From positions 104,839-168,838 of the forward strand of contig NZ_JAUSRN010000015.1 in assembly GCF_030811855.1 (NCBI RefSeq): a stretch of DNA of 64,000 nt, read 5' to 3'. Positions 53,434-63,100 of this stretch are shown in pieces (the stretch's first letter is position 1; each line of letters begins with the position of its first letter). Under the pieces are notes generated by a model. The model saw nothing but the letters and a program-made list of their open reading frames with translations. It had not been told where the DNA came from and searched no databases. Made by a program: the position numbers and the translations under genes. The DNA comes from Variovorax paradoxus. Lineage in GTDB: Bacteria; Pseudomonadota; Gammaproteobacteria; Burkholderiales; Burkholderiaceae_C.

Positions 53434-54450
53434 TCACGTCGTCTGCCCGGCAATGAACTCGTAGCCCACGTTCTGCCTGAGCGGCGGCGTTTGGCCGGCA
53501 AGTCTTGCGAGGATTTGTTCAGCGGCCAATTCGCCGATGCGATGGCGCGGTGACTTGACCGTCGTCAGCCGCAGCGGCAGGGCTTCGCCGATTTCCAGTC
53601 CGTTGAATCCTGCCAGCGCCAGTCGGCCGGGAACGTCGATGCCCGTGGCCATGCAGTGCATCAGCCCACCCACGGCCATGTCGTCGTTCGAGAAATAGAC
53701 GGCGTCCAGGTCTGGATGAGACTGGAGCAGCTGCGCAAGGCCCGCACGGCCCAGCAGGAGCGACGACGACCGGGGAGCCGTGAATTCGCTCTGCAGCTTG
53801 AGCCCGCGTTCCGCAAGGCCTTGCTCGAAGCCTTCCTTGCGCTTGGCGGCGCGCAAGTCGCGGCTGAGGTCGCCCCCCACGTAGCCGATTCGTTGCCGCC
53901 CCATGTCGGCAAGGTACCGCCCCGTCTCGCGGCCCGCGTCCCGGTTCGAAAAGCCCACCGCCATGTCGATCGACTCTCCGTCGATGTCCATCAGTTCCAC
54001 CACCGGACTGCGCACCTCGCGCAGGATCTGCCGCGCGCGCGGCGTGTGTTCGAGGCCCGCAAGGATCCAGCCCGAGGGCCGCCACGACTGCATGGCCGCA
54101 ATGACCTCTTCTTCCTTGGCAAGGTCGTAGTCCGAGACACCGATGACCGCCTGGTAGCCCGCCGCTCCAAAGCGCTCGTTGGCGCCCCGCAGCACCTCCG
54201 GAAAAACGATGTTGCTCAGCGACGGGACGATTACCGCAATGAGCCGGCTCTTCGCCGTCGCCAGCGCGCCCGCCAGCCGGTTAGGCACATATCCCAGGGT
54301 GGCAATGGCGGCCTGCACCTTGGCGCGGGTCTGGTCGGAGACGTTGGCGTGGTCGTGCAGCACCCGCGAAACGGTCATGCCACTGACGCCCGCCAGGCGC
54401 GCAACTTCCTCCAGGGTGATGGAGGGCATGGTTTCGGGTTGCTCGTTCAT
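53434..54450 (-). CDS. LacI-family transcriptional regulator
   Basis: 338 aa from ATG 54450 (a start seven codons later is also possible). The HTH opens TLEEVARLAGVSGMTVSRVL with the hinge YVPNRLAGAL. The ligand domain follows (LIAVIVPSLSNIVFPEVLRG, WILAGLEH, YVGGDLSRDLRAAKRKEGF, DAVYFSNDDMAVG) and matches GntR-type gluconate/sugar-acid LacI members. Divergent from an MFS transporter; three LacI-type operators lie between them (54561-54630). It presumably represses the transporter/hydrolase genes until a sugar acid binds. Confidence 0.92.
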   Translation of the reverse strand: MNEQPETMPSITLEEVARLAGVSGMTVSRVLHDHANVSDQTRAKVQAAIATLGYVPNRLAGALATAKSRLIAVIVPSLSNIVFPEVLRGANERFGAAGYQAVIGVSDYDLAKEEEVIAAMQSWRPSGWILAGLEHTPRARQILREVRSPVVELMDIDGESIDMAVGFSNRDAGRETGRYLADMGRQRIGYVGGDLSRDLRAAKRKEGFEQGLAERGLKLQSEFTAPRSSSLLLGRAGLAQLLQSHPDLDAVYFSNDDMAVGGLMHCMATGIDVPGRLALAGFNGLEIGEALPLRLTTVKSPRHRIGELAAEQILARLAGQTPPLRQNVGYEFIAGQTT

Positions 54451-54560
54451 TTGTCTGCTGCTTTCTTGTTCTTTCGCCTCTGGCTCCGCGCAAGCCAAGC
54501 ATAGCGGTGGGCTCATCGGTCCGTGTAATCCAAAAGACGTCTATTTGCAGGGTTTCCCCT

Positions 54561-54630
54561 AGATTGTTTGCGCAAACAATCTACGAAGATGGCGATTGTT
54601 AGCGCAAACAAGTTGATGTTAGCGTAAACA
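54561..54630. promoter_or_regulatory. Three LacI-family operators
   Basis: A perfect palindrome with core TTGTTTGCGCAAACAA (22 bp in all, 54561-54582) is followed by TTGTTAGCGCAAACAA (54596-54611) and TGTTAGCGTAAACA (54617-54630). The central CG and the TGTTxGCG half-site are typical of LacI/GntR operators. They fill the gap between the regulator and the MFS gene, so they control both. Confidence 0.85.
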
Positions 54631-54663
54631 AAGCAAAGTAGATCCAGATAACCAGGAGACCTC

Positions 54664-55989
54664 ATGAACACCTCGTCAGTCTCATTGACAACGCCAGCCG
54701 GGGAGGGCGACGGCCTCGTCGCCGAAACCGACCGCACTTACTCAAAAGTGTTTTGGCGCATCGTTCCGCTGCTCATGCTCTGCTACGTGGTCGCCTACCT
54801 CGACCGCGTGAACGTCGGCTTCGCCAAGCTGCAGATGTCGCAGGACCTGGGCTTCAGCGAAACCGTGTTCGGCCTGGGCGCGGGCCTGTTCTTCATTGGC
54901 TACTTTCTGTTCGAGGTGCCGAGCAACGTGCTGCTGCACCGCGTTGGCGCGCGCGTCTGGATCGCGCGGATCATGATCACCTGGGGTGTCATGTCGGCCG
55001 CCTTCGCCTGGGTGCAGACGCCCACCACCTTCTATGTGATGCGCTTTTTGCTCGGCATTGCCGAGGCGGGCTTTTACCCCGGCGTCATCCTCTACCTGAC
55101 GTATTGGTATCCGGCGCAGCGCCGCGCAAAGATCATTGCGCTGTTCATGTCAGCCATTCCCGTGGCCGGCATCTTCGGCAATCCGCTGTCCGGCTGGATC
55201 ATGGATCTCTTCCATGGCGCCAGCGGCTTTCACGGCTGGCAGTGGATGTTCATCATCGAGGCCGTGCCGGCGCTGGTGATGGGCCTTGTGGTGCTGGCCT
55301 TTCTGGACAACGGCATTCGCAGTGCCAAGTGGCTGAGCGAAGGCGAAAAGCAGCTGCTCGAATCCGAAATCGCCACCGACCAAAAGGGCACGCAAAGCAA
55401 GCACGCCATCGGCGCCATCTTTGGCGACAAGCGCGTGTGGCTCATGTGCCTTATCTACTTCTGCTTTGTGATGGGGCAGTACGGGCTCACGTTCTGGATG
55501 CCCACGCTGATCAAGTCCACCGGCGTCACGGGCAACCTCAACATCGGGCTCTTCAGCGCAATTCCGTTCGGCTGCGCGATCGTGGCCATGAACCTTGTCG
55601 GCCGCAGCGCGGACGCGCGTCGTGAACGCCGCTGGCACCTGATCGTGCCGGCCCTGTTTGGCGCGGCTGGGTTCGTCGTTGCGGCCTCTTACTCGCACAA
55701 CACCATCGTCTCCGTGGCCGCGCTCTCGCTGGCCGCGGCCGGCGTGCTGACCTGCGCGCCGCTCTTCTGGTCGCTGCCCACGTCGTTCCTCTCCGGCGCC
55801 GCCGCCGCGGTGGGCATTGCCGCCATCAACTCCGTGGGCAACCTCGCCGGCTTCGTGAGTCCCTATCTCATCGGCTACCTGAAGGACACGACGCACAGCA
55901 CGCAGACCGGCATGTATGTGCTGGCCGGCATGTTGGTAGTCGGCGCCTTCGCGGTGCTCAGAACGCCCGCCAATCTGGTCAATCGCTGA
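54664..55989 (+). CDS. MFS transporter, anion:cation symporter (ACS) family
   Basis: 441 aa with 12 predicted TM helices, preceded by AGGAG. Marker segments of the ACS/tartrate-type family are YLDRVNVGFAKLQM (helix 1), FEVPSNVLLHRVGAR and RFLLGIAEAGFYPGVILYL. A charged central loop separates the two halves. These transporters import sugar acids and aromatic or dicarboxylic acids with protons. Regulation by the divergent LacI protein is very likely. The substrate is unknown. Confidence 0.9.
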   Translation: MNTSSVSLTTPAGEGDGLVAETDRTYSKVFWRIVPLLMLCYVVAYLDRVNVGFAKLQMSQDLGFSETVFGLGAGLFFIGYFLFEVPSNVLLHRVGARVWIARIMITWGVMSAAFAWVQTPTTFYVMRFLLGIAEAGFYPGVILYLTYWYPAQRRAKIIALFMSAIPVAGIFGNPLSGWIMDLFHGASGFHGWQWMFIIEAVPALVMGLVVLAFLDNGIRSAKWLSEGEKQLLESEIATDQKGTQSKHAIGAIFGDKRVWLMCLIYFCFVMGQYGLTFWMPTLIKSTGVTGNLNIGLFSAIPFGCAIVAMNLVGRSADARRERRWHLIVPALFGAAGFVVAASYSHNTIVSVAALSLAAAGVLTCAPLFWSLPTSFLSGAAAAVGIAAINSVGNLAGFVSPYLIGYLKDTTHSTQTGMYVLAGMLVVGAFAVLRTPANLVNR

Positions 55990-56009
55990 CCGAGCAGGAG
56001 AACGCCCCC

Positions 56010-57101
56010 ATGAAAAGAACCATTACCTCCTGGTTGCCCGGGCTCGCGCGTTGCGCCTGCCTCCTACTGCTCCCATGCCTGCTTGCGCCGGGCGCCAACG
56101 CCGCCGATTTTCCCAAGCCCCGAGAGAGCCAATGGGAGGCGCGGGACTTCCGCTTCGAAAGCGGCGAGACGCTGCCCGAGCTGCGCCTGGCCTACACCAC
56201 CGTGGGCGATCCGGGCGGTGAGCCCGTGCTCATCCTGCACGGCACCACCGGTTCCGCCGCAAGCCTGCTGACGCCTGAATTTGCCGGCGAGCTCTTCGGC
56301 CCCGGCCAACCGCTGGACGCGGCAAAGCACTTCATCATCCTGCCCGACGCCATCGGCACCGGCGCCTCGTCCAAGCCCTCCGATGGGCTGCGCACCGCCT
56401 TTCCGCGCTACAACTACAACGACATGGTCGCGGCCCAGTACCGGCTGCTGACCGAGCACCTTGGCATCCGCCACCTCCGGCTGGTGCTGGGCAACTCCAT
56501 GGGTGGCATGCAGACCTGGATCTGGGCCCAGAAGTACCCCGGCTTCATGGATGCGGCCACACCCATGGCGTCGCTGCCCACCGAGATGTCCGGCCGCAAC
56601 TGGATGATGCGCCGCCTGGTCATCGATTCCATCCGCAGCGATCCCGCCTGGAAGAACGGCCAGTACACAGAGCAGCCGCCCAGCCTGCGCTTTGCCTCCG
56701 TCTTCTTCGCCATTGGCACCAACGGAGGCGACCAGGGCCTGTTCAAGCTCGCGCCCTCGCGCGAAAAGGCCGATGCCGTGCTCGACCAGCGACTGAAGGC
56801 GCCGTTTCGCGGCGACGCCAACGACCACCTCTACCAGTGGGAGGCCTCGCGCGACTACAACCCCTCGCCCGGCCTGGAGAAGATCGAAGCCGCGCTCCTG
56901 GCCATCAACTCGGCCGACGACGAGCGCAACCCGCCGGCCCTTGGCGTGCTGCAGCGCGAGATCCAGCGCGTCAAGAAGGGCAGCGCCCTCTTGATCCCCG
57001 CGAGTGCCGACACCGTGGGCCACGGCACCACCGCGCGAGCCAGGTTCTGGAAACGCGAATTCGAGGCGTGGCTGCAAGCCGTGCCCCGCAGCGCGCAATG
57101 A
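56010..57101 (+). CDS. Exported alpha/beta hydrolase (MetX-like fold)
   Basis: 363 aa. A signal peptide (RTITSWLPGLARCACLLLL... to ANA) indicates export. The fold shows ILHGTTGSAASLL (oxyanion loop), the nucleophile elbow GNSMGGMQTWIWAQKYP and the His in TVGHGTTARA. The layout follows homoserine O-acetyltransferase-like hydrolases, but export makes a biosynthetic role unlikely. It may cleave an ester to feed the MFS transporter, 20 bases upstream in the same operon. Confidence 0.85.
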   Translation: MKRTITSWLPGLARCACLLLLPCLLAPGANAADFPKPRESQWEARDFRFESGETLPELRLAYTTVGDPGGEPVLILHGTTGSAASLLTPEFAGELFGPGQPLDAAKHFIILPDAIGTGASSKPSDGLRTAFPRYNYNDMVAAQYRLLTEHLGIRHLRLVLGNSMGGMQTWIWAQKYPGFMDAATPMASLPTEMSGRNWMMRRLVIDSIRSDPAWKNGQYTEQPPSLRFASVFFAIGTNGGDQGLFKLAPSREKADAVLDQRLKAPFRGDANDHLYQWEASRDYNPSPGLEKIEAALLAINSADDERNPPALGVLQREIQRVKKGSALLIPASADTVGHGTTARARFWKREFEAWLQAVPRSAQ

Positions 57102-57143
57102 ACAGAAAAGCCAATTCCCCAACCCTTTCAGGCCCACACCATC

Positions 57144-57926
57144 ATGCGCATTGCTGTCCTTGAAGACGAGCCGGCCCAGATGAACCATCTGGTCGACATG
57201 CTCGAGAACCGCCTCTTCAACAACCTCGACGAGCCCGTGTCGTGCGTGCCGTTCCACAGCGGCGAAGCCTTGCGCAGCGCCCTGCGCACCGAAAGCTTCG
57301 ATCTGCTGGTGCTCGACTGGAACGTGCCCGACCTCGATGGTCTGCAACTGCTGGCCTGGCTGCGCAGGCAGCGCGAAAGCACCATTCCCGTCGTGATGCT
57401 GAGCGCGCGCAACTCCGAGCGAGACGCCGTGTGCGCGCTCGACGCCGGCGCCGACGACTACATCGTCAAACCTTTTCGCCCGCTCGAACTGGCCGCGCGC
57501 ATTCGCCGCCTTGTGGCACCAGCGCAATCCACGGGCAAGGGCACGCAGGAGCGATTCGGCGATTGGGTGTTCGACCGCAGTGTCTCGAGCGTGCAGTTCC
57601 ACGTCGTGGCCGGCGAGCGCGCGCGATGGGTGTCGCTGAGCAACAGCGAGTTTCATATGGCGCTGGCGCTGTTTCGCAACCTTGGCAGGGCGGTATCGCG
57701 CGCCCATCTGCTGGAGCGCGTGGGGCGCGACAGCGAGCCATCGAACCGCGCGCTCGACAGCCAGATCTACCGGCTGCGCACCAAGCTGCGCCTGAACGTT
57801 GAGAACGGGCTTCGGCTGCATACCGTCTATGGCCAGGGCTATCGCCTGGAGCTTTGCGTACATGAGGGTCGCGCGGCCGTCCCCCAAGCGCTGGAAGTTG
57901 CGATCGACCTGGCTACCGCGGCCTGA
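57144..57926 (+). CDS. OmpR-family response regulator with intact receiver
   Basis: 260 aa. The receiver has LEDE at the start, Asp58 (LLVLDWNVPD), Ser87 and Lys109 (YIVKPF), all needed for phospho-switching. A linker leads to a winged helix (WVSLSNSEFHMALALFRNLG, LLERVGR, IYRLRTKLRLNVENGLRLHTVYGQGY). No histidine kinase is nearby. Its DNA-binding half closely resembles the regulators at 52376 and 58138, which suggests related targets. Confidence 0.9.
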   Translation: MRIAVLEDEPAQMNHLVDMLENRLFNNLDEPVSCVPFHSGEALRSALRTESFDLLVLDWNVPDLDGLQLLAWLRRQRESTIPVVMLSARNSERDAVCALDAGADDYIVKPFRPLELAARIRRLVAPAQSTGKGTQERFGDWVFDRSVSSVQFHVVAGERARWVSLSNSEFHMALALFRNLGRAVSRAHLLERVGRDSEPSNRALDSQIYRLRTKLRLNVENGLRLHTVYGQGYRLELCVHEGRAAVPQALEVAIDLATAA

Positions 57927-58000
57927 GGCTGGCCCCTGTGCCCCCGGGGCCGGCCTCAGACGTGAACAAATTCGCGGAACCGCTGCGTCCGCGAATTCAA

Positions 58001-58017
58001 TTCTCGCCAACTCTCGC
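58001..58017 (+). promoter_or_regulatory. Double direct repeat, site C (upstream of third regulator)
   Basis: TTCTCGC (58001) and CTCTCGC (58011), 10 bases apart, match the second part of sites A and B; the ATCTGAC element is missing. It lies 121 bases before the ATG at 58138. A weaker relative of the same element. Confidence 0.4.
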
Positions 58018-58137
58018 AAGGCGTCCACGCCGCGCGCCCTCGGTGGGCACCATCTTCAGCACTAAGTCTTACATCGCTGCGTGGCGCTGCAAAAAGCCCA
58101 CCGGCGAGCTTGGTGCCAGCCCAGAGGAGTCCACACC

Positions 58138-58902
58138 ATGTCAGCCAGCAAGCAGCCGCCACACCAACGCGTGGGAGTGCTCGACCCCGTGTTTCGCACC
58201 AGGGAACACATGCGCCGCACCATCCGGGCGTTCGGCCACGCCCCCTTGATTTTCGAAGACCTGCAGGAACTGATGTTCCTGCCTACCGCCTCGCTCCGCT
58301 GCTCGGCCATGTGCATCGGCCTGCCCCGAAAGCGTGCCGATCTGGCTACGTGGATCAGCGGCGCAAGAAACGCCGTCGGGCCCGACGTGCCCCTGCTTTT
58401 TCTGACGCGTGAAAATCTTTTGAAGCCGCTCCAGTCGCTGGGTTGCAACGAAATCGACCTGCTGGTTGCGGCGCCTTCGTCGTTCTCTGATGTTTACGTT
58501 GGCCTAGAAGGCTGCATGGCGCGGTACGCACTGGCCCCCACCGGCCCCGGCCTCGAGTGGGGCGGCTACCGCTTCAAGCCGTCCACCAAATCCGTCATGG
58601 TGGACGAAGAAGAGATCCGACTTTCACCGCTCGAATTCGAGCTTGCGCTGGAGTTCTTCCACAACGTCGACAAGGTGCTGTCACGCCAGTATCTGCTGGC
58701 CATGTCCGCCGGACTCGCGCCCAGCCCATCGGGCCGATGGCTCAACGCCTGTATTGCGCGGCTACGCGACAAGCTCAACCTTGGCGTCTCTCGCGGCTGT
58801 GAATGGCGGCTTATTCACATTCGCGGGCAAGGCTACAGGCTAGCCCGCAGCACACCTTCGGTCCCAAGAAAAACGGGTACTGAACTCAGGCTGCATCGAT
58901 GA
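58138..58902 (+). CDS. OmpR-type DNA-binding protein with degenerate receiver
   Basis: 254 aa from ATG 58138, which has AGAGGAG upstream. The N-terminal 125 residues keep the length of a receiver (RVGVLDPVFRTREHMRR at the start) but lack the acceptor Asp: the strand reads SAMCIGLPRKR. The switch Lys is also gone. The winged helix is intact (RLSPLEFELALEFFHNVDKVLSRQYLL, then IRGQGYRL). Acting without phosphorylation, it may work as a constitutive or dimer-partner regulator. It is the third regulator of this type in the region. Confidence 0.82.
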   Translation: MSASKQPPHQRVGVLDPVFRTREHMRRTIRAFGHAPLIFEDLQELMFLPTASLRCSAMCIGLPRKRADLATWISGARNAVGPDVPLLFLTRENLLKPLQSLGCNEIDLLVAAPSSFSDVYVGLEGCMARYALAPTGPGLEWGGYRFKPSTKSVMVDEEEIRLSPLEFELALEFFHNVDKVLSRQYLLAMSAGLAPSPSGRWLNACIARLRDKLNLGVSRGCEWRLIHIRGQGYRLARSTPSVPRKTGTELRLHR

Positions 58903-58921
58903 CCAACCACGCCGGATTTGC

Positions 58922-59512
58922 ATGGACTTCTCCAGCAGAATAAAAAAAGAAATGACCGAAGGAATCGTGAAGGCGATTCTGGAAGACGCCGGGTACCGGG
59001 TCATAGATTCCGGCATTGAAAAGGTCATACGCGAGCTGTCTTGCCTGTCTTCAATTGAATACGGCAGGCTCGGCTACCCCGACGCCATGAGCCACCTGCC
59101 CGACTTCACGGTAATGAACCGAGAGCAAGACCAGAAGTTTCTTGTAGAGGTCAAGTACCGAAAAAAATGGGGCAAAGAGATTTTTGAAGAGGTGAGAGAG
59201 CAGGCCAGGATGTTCGGCGAGTTGACATTGGTTTCCATCAATGCCGCTGCCGATGATCCATCCAACATCAATTCTCCGTCCCGCTTCATCAGGTGCTGCG
59301 GCTTGAAGTTTGATGGCGAGATCTACAAGGTCGAGATCCGCCGCCAGCAAGCCCCAAATGCTTGGATACCTTGCTCTGAAGTCAACGATGGCACCGGCCT
59401 GTGGTGGGCCATGACACCCTTGCCAGACAAATTCGCCAAGCTGAAGGAGAACGCGCATGCGGAAACCCTCGTGAAGGCGGTGAAGGCATTGAGCGGAATT
59501 CTGGACAAATAA
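58922..59512 (+). CDS. PD-(D/E)XK nuclease-like protein
   Basis: 196 aa. The core LPDFTVMNREQDQKFLVEVKYRKKW gives the D...ExK catalytic pattern of restriction-fold nucleases, preceded by a helix with an early Glu and followed by a helix (EEVREQARMFGEL) and a strand (LTLVSINAAADD). The second half is beta-rich and ends in a Lys-rich helix. Base composition is AT-richer than its neighbours, a hint of transfer. It sits between a regulator and the adhesin without an obvious partner. It may be a small defence nuclease or a remnant. Confidence 0.6.
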   Translation: MDFSSRIKKEMTEGIVKAILEDAGYRVIDSGIEKVIRELSCLSSIEYGRLGYPDAMSHLPDFTVMNREQDQKFLVEVKYRKKWGKEIFEEVREQARMFGELTLVSINAAADDPSNINSPSRFIRCCGLKFDGEIYKVEIRRQQAPNAWIPCSEVNDGTGLWWAMTPLPDKFAKLKENAHAETLVKAVKALSGILDK

Positions 59513-59989
59513 ATTCCACGCTGGACGATTGCCAACCGGTAGCGGACCAGTCTTGCCTGAACTCGTCCGGAGGAGGGCTGCGCCTGGGTAGCTACGCCCA
59601 AGGGCCTTGCCGAACAGGGCTATCGAACCCTTCCCCTTCTTGGTCGCGCTCGCCCTGGTGCGTTGCGCGCCTCCGATGGCAGAGCGCAATGAGAAGGTTC
59701 TTGGAGCCCCGCGTGAAGCCTTTCGCCAGCGAATCCAAACGCCCAGATTCACAAGGCGACTAGGCCAAAGGTGCGCATTAAGTCCGCTTTTCCGTACCCG
59801 TGTGAACTCAATTCTGACAAAACCTCGCGCGATTCTCACGGCCACTGGGGTCCATCGGCACGATCCATTTCGCACGCAACGCAGAGCACTTCGGGCCACC
59901 AAAAGTTCCCCGCCGCCGCTGCCGATGCTGCCTCACGGGGCCTCAAGCCCTTTCAGCTATCGATTCGCACGGATTGGGAAGAGGACCGC
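59513..59989. other. Adhesin upstream region, no gene recognised
   Basis: About 480 bp with only Arg/Ser-rich short frames. It contains triple-repeat site D (59812-59839) and so probably the promoter of the small gene and adhesin. Confidence 0.4.
59812..59839 (+). promoter_or_regulatory. Triple direct repeat, site D (upstream of adhesin)
   Basis: TTCTGAC (59812), ACCTCGC (59822) and TTCTCAC (59833) are spaced 10 and 11 bases start to start, as in sites A and B. A TGTGAACT element just upstream is also seen near site B. It is about 150 bases before the 45-aa ORF and about 300 before the adhesin. Confidence 0.55.
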
Positions 59990-60127
59990 ATGACGACAAG
60001 AGAAGAGCACCGAGTTTTGGGCAGCAAAGGCACCACGCGTGCCTTTGCGGCGAATGGGCAGCAGCAACAACGCCAGAGGCAAGCCACTTTCGGCTTTGCC
60101 GGCGCTTCGATCAACGGCAAGAACTAA
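59990..60127 (+). CDS. Small 45-aa ORF preceding the adhesin
   Basis: ATG 59990 has GAAGAGG upstream. The product is Gln/Arg-rich (TTREEHRVLGSKGTTRAF, NGQQQQRQRQATFGF), soluble, without signal peptide. It ends 16 bases before the adhesin ATG. It may be a translated leader or a false frame; composition alone does not decide. Confidence 0.4.
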   Translation: MTTREEHRVLGSKGTTRAFAANGQQQQRQRQATFGFAGASINGKN

Positions 60128-60143
60128 GCAAGGGGAGCATGGA

Positions 60144-63100
60144 ATGAACAAGACATATCGTTCGATCTGGAATGCAGCGCTGGGGGCATTCGTCGCGGCG
60201 CCGGAAACTGCGCGGGCATGCGGAAAGAAATCTGCCGGTGGTGAAGTGGCGAAGAGCGAGAGTTCGCAGGCGCGAGCTGGGATCTCGTCCCGCGGGTTGG
60301 GCGGGCTGACTGCAACCGCGGCGCTCATGGCGTTGGTTGGTTCATTCTCGTCGCCAGCGTATGCCAACCTTACGGCCGGTTGCGCGACAGCCAACAGCAC
60401 CGGAACCATCGTGATCGGCGGGAGTGCTGGCGAATGCGCTATCTCATATGGCGGTGGCTCCGTGGTGATCGGGGCAGCTGCGCAAGGGGGTGGGGCGGCC
60501 GGTGCAGGCGCCAATGTCGCCATAGGATGGACCGCCCAAGCTACCGAAGCCAACGCCACCGCAGTTGGATGGCAGGCTTTAGCCTACGGTGTAAATGCCG
60601 CTGCATACGGTCAGAATACCCATGCATGGGGCCATCAATCCACCGCCCTTGGTACGGCATCAATTGCGACTGGCCAGGGTGCTACTGCGGTGGGAAATAT
60701 TGCTGAGGCTACTGCGAATAACACAACGGCGATCGGCAATTACGCGCGGGCACATGCTCTAGATGCGCAAGCCTTTGGCAACGGTGCAGTCGCGGATAAC
60801 ACTAGCGCCCTTGCAGTAGGTTTTGAGGCGAATTCACATGGTGTGGGTTCCGTCGCTCTCGGGTGGAAAGCTGTTTCCCAGCAGAAGGGAGCGATTGCCG
60901 TGGGTATCTCTACTACCGCGGACGGCATTGGAAATATTGCGATGGGAGACGGTGCCGTGGCAACCGGTTCTGCAGGCTCGATAGCTTTGGGCCAAGGCGC
61001 GGTGGCCAACATCGGAGGCGGTGTTGCGCTCGGCCGGGGCTCGGTGGAGGGCGCAGCTGTCGCAACCACCGGCACGACTATCAACGGCACCCCCTACAAG
61101 TTTGCCGGCACAACCCCGGGCAGCACGGTCAGCATCGGCACCGGCATTGCGGGCGGAGAGCGCACCATCACCAATGTCGCGGCTGGTCGCATCAGCTCGT
61201 CTTCGACCGATGCGATCAATGGCTCGCAGCTCGATGCATCGAATCAGGCGATCAGTTCGATCGTTGCCGCCTCGTCGGTGCACTACTACAGCGTCAAGGA
61301 TGGTGGTACGACTCTCGGCAACTACGACAACGACGGTGCGACAGGGGACTTTTCTCTGGCCGCCGGGGCAGGTACCTCGGCAAGTGCTCGCCAGGCGAAC
61401 GCAATCGGCTATAACTCTACCGCTACTAACGAGCAGGCTACGGCCATAGGTGTTGAATCCCACGCCAGCGGGTACAACTCGACTGCAGTTGGAGGCGGCA
61501 AAGCCACAAACGAGAACTCGCTTGCTTTGGGATCTGGCTCTGTCGCCGGGGGCTACGACGGAGTTGCGGTTGGTGTTTCTTCAAGAGCCCTTGGGAGCCT
61601 TTCATCGGCTTTCGGGTTTGATAGCCGCGCCTTGGGTGATAGCTCGTTTGCGGCGGGGCCTTCTTCAAGGGCTTTGGGCGTGAGTACTGTCGCGATTGGT
61701 GATTCGGCAACGGCGAACCTGGACGGAGATGTGGCGATAGGCTTGGGCGCAACCGCCACCGGCGTGGCGGGGGTGGGTTCAGCCGTCTCCATCGGTGCCG
61801 CCAACTTCACCACCGGCGTAGGCAACGTCGCCACCGGCGCAGGTGCGGTCGCCATCGGCGACCCCGACACCGCAACCGGCAACGGCGCCGTCGCCACCGG
61901 TCTGGACAACACAGCCACCGGCGACGGCACCGTCGCCTTGGGCAACAACAACCTGGTGGGCGGTGGCGGGCAGGCCGTCGGCACGCCTGGCACGGCAGCG
62001 CAGGGCGCGGTTGGTATCGGCTTCCAGAACACGGTAACTGGCCAAGGTGCCGTGGGCATGGGCAACGTCAATACGGCAACCGGGCAGGGCGCTGTCGCGA
62101 TCGGCAGCACCAACACGGCGATCGGCCAAGGCAGCGTGGCGCTGGGCAACGGTTCCACCGCTGGTGCCGTCGGCATCCCGGGCAATGTGGCGATCGGCAA
62201 CGGCGCCACGGCGATCGTGAGTGCCGGCGACGTAGCGCTGGGCTCGGGTTCGGTGACGGCTGCAACCGCGAAAACCACCGGCGTGACCATTGCGGGTACG
62301 CCCTACGTCTTTCAAGGGACGAACCCGCTCAGCACGGTGAGCGTGGGGGCCGGCGGTGTCGAGCGCACCATCACCAACGTGGCGGCAGGCCGTATCAGCG
62401 GCACCAGCACGGACGCCATCAACGGCAGCCAACTGTTCGCCACCAACAGCGCCATCGATGCGGTGAACGCCACCGCCAGCAAAGGCATCTTCGTGACGAC
62501 GGCGGCGACGGGCACGGGCACGGTCACTGGCACCACGACGCAGAACATTGCACCTGGCGGCACGGCCACCTACACGGCGGGCAACAACATCGCCATCACG
62601 CAGGCCGGCGCGAATGTGCAGATTGCCACCAGCATGACGCCCACCTTCACCAGCGTGACGACGGGCAACCTGACTGCCACCGGCACGACCACGCTGAGCG
62701 GCGGCACCACGCTGACTGGCGGCACCACCATTGGCGGCAGCCTGACGCTGAACCCGGCCACCACGGTGAACATGGGCGGCAACGTCATTACCAACGTGGG
62801 GACGGGCGTGGCAGGCACGGACGCGGTCAACTTGACCCAGCTCAACAACACCGTGGCCGGGTCCAAGACGCATTACGTCCACATCACCGATCCAGCCGGA
62901 ACGCCACCGAGCGCCAACTACAACAATGACGGCGCGACCGGAGGAGCCGGAGCGATCGCGATCGGCGCCGTGGCCTCGGCGACACGTCCAGCCGCGGTGG
63001 CGATCGGCCTCAACTCCACCGCTAGCGGCGACAATTCGGTAGCGTTGGGCCTGCTGAGCGAGTCCTCAGGGCCCAACGCGGTGGCAATCGGCACGAATTC

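Noticed and set aside
56064..58028. 654-aa reverse frame
   Set aside because: Antisense to the exported hydrolase and the response regulator, both with intact motifs.
59771..60127. 118-aa frame upstream of the adhesin
   Set aside because: Its first 73 residues cover the triple-repeat promoter site and lack a ribosome site; only the 45-aa part from 59990 was kept.
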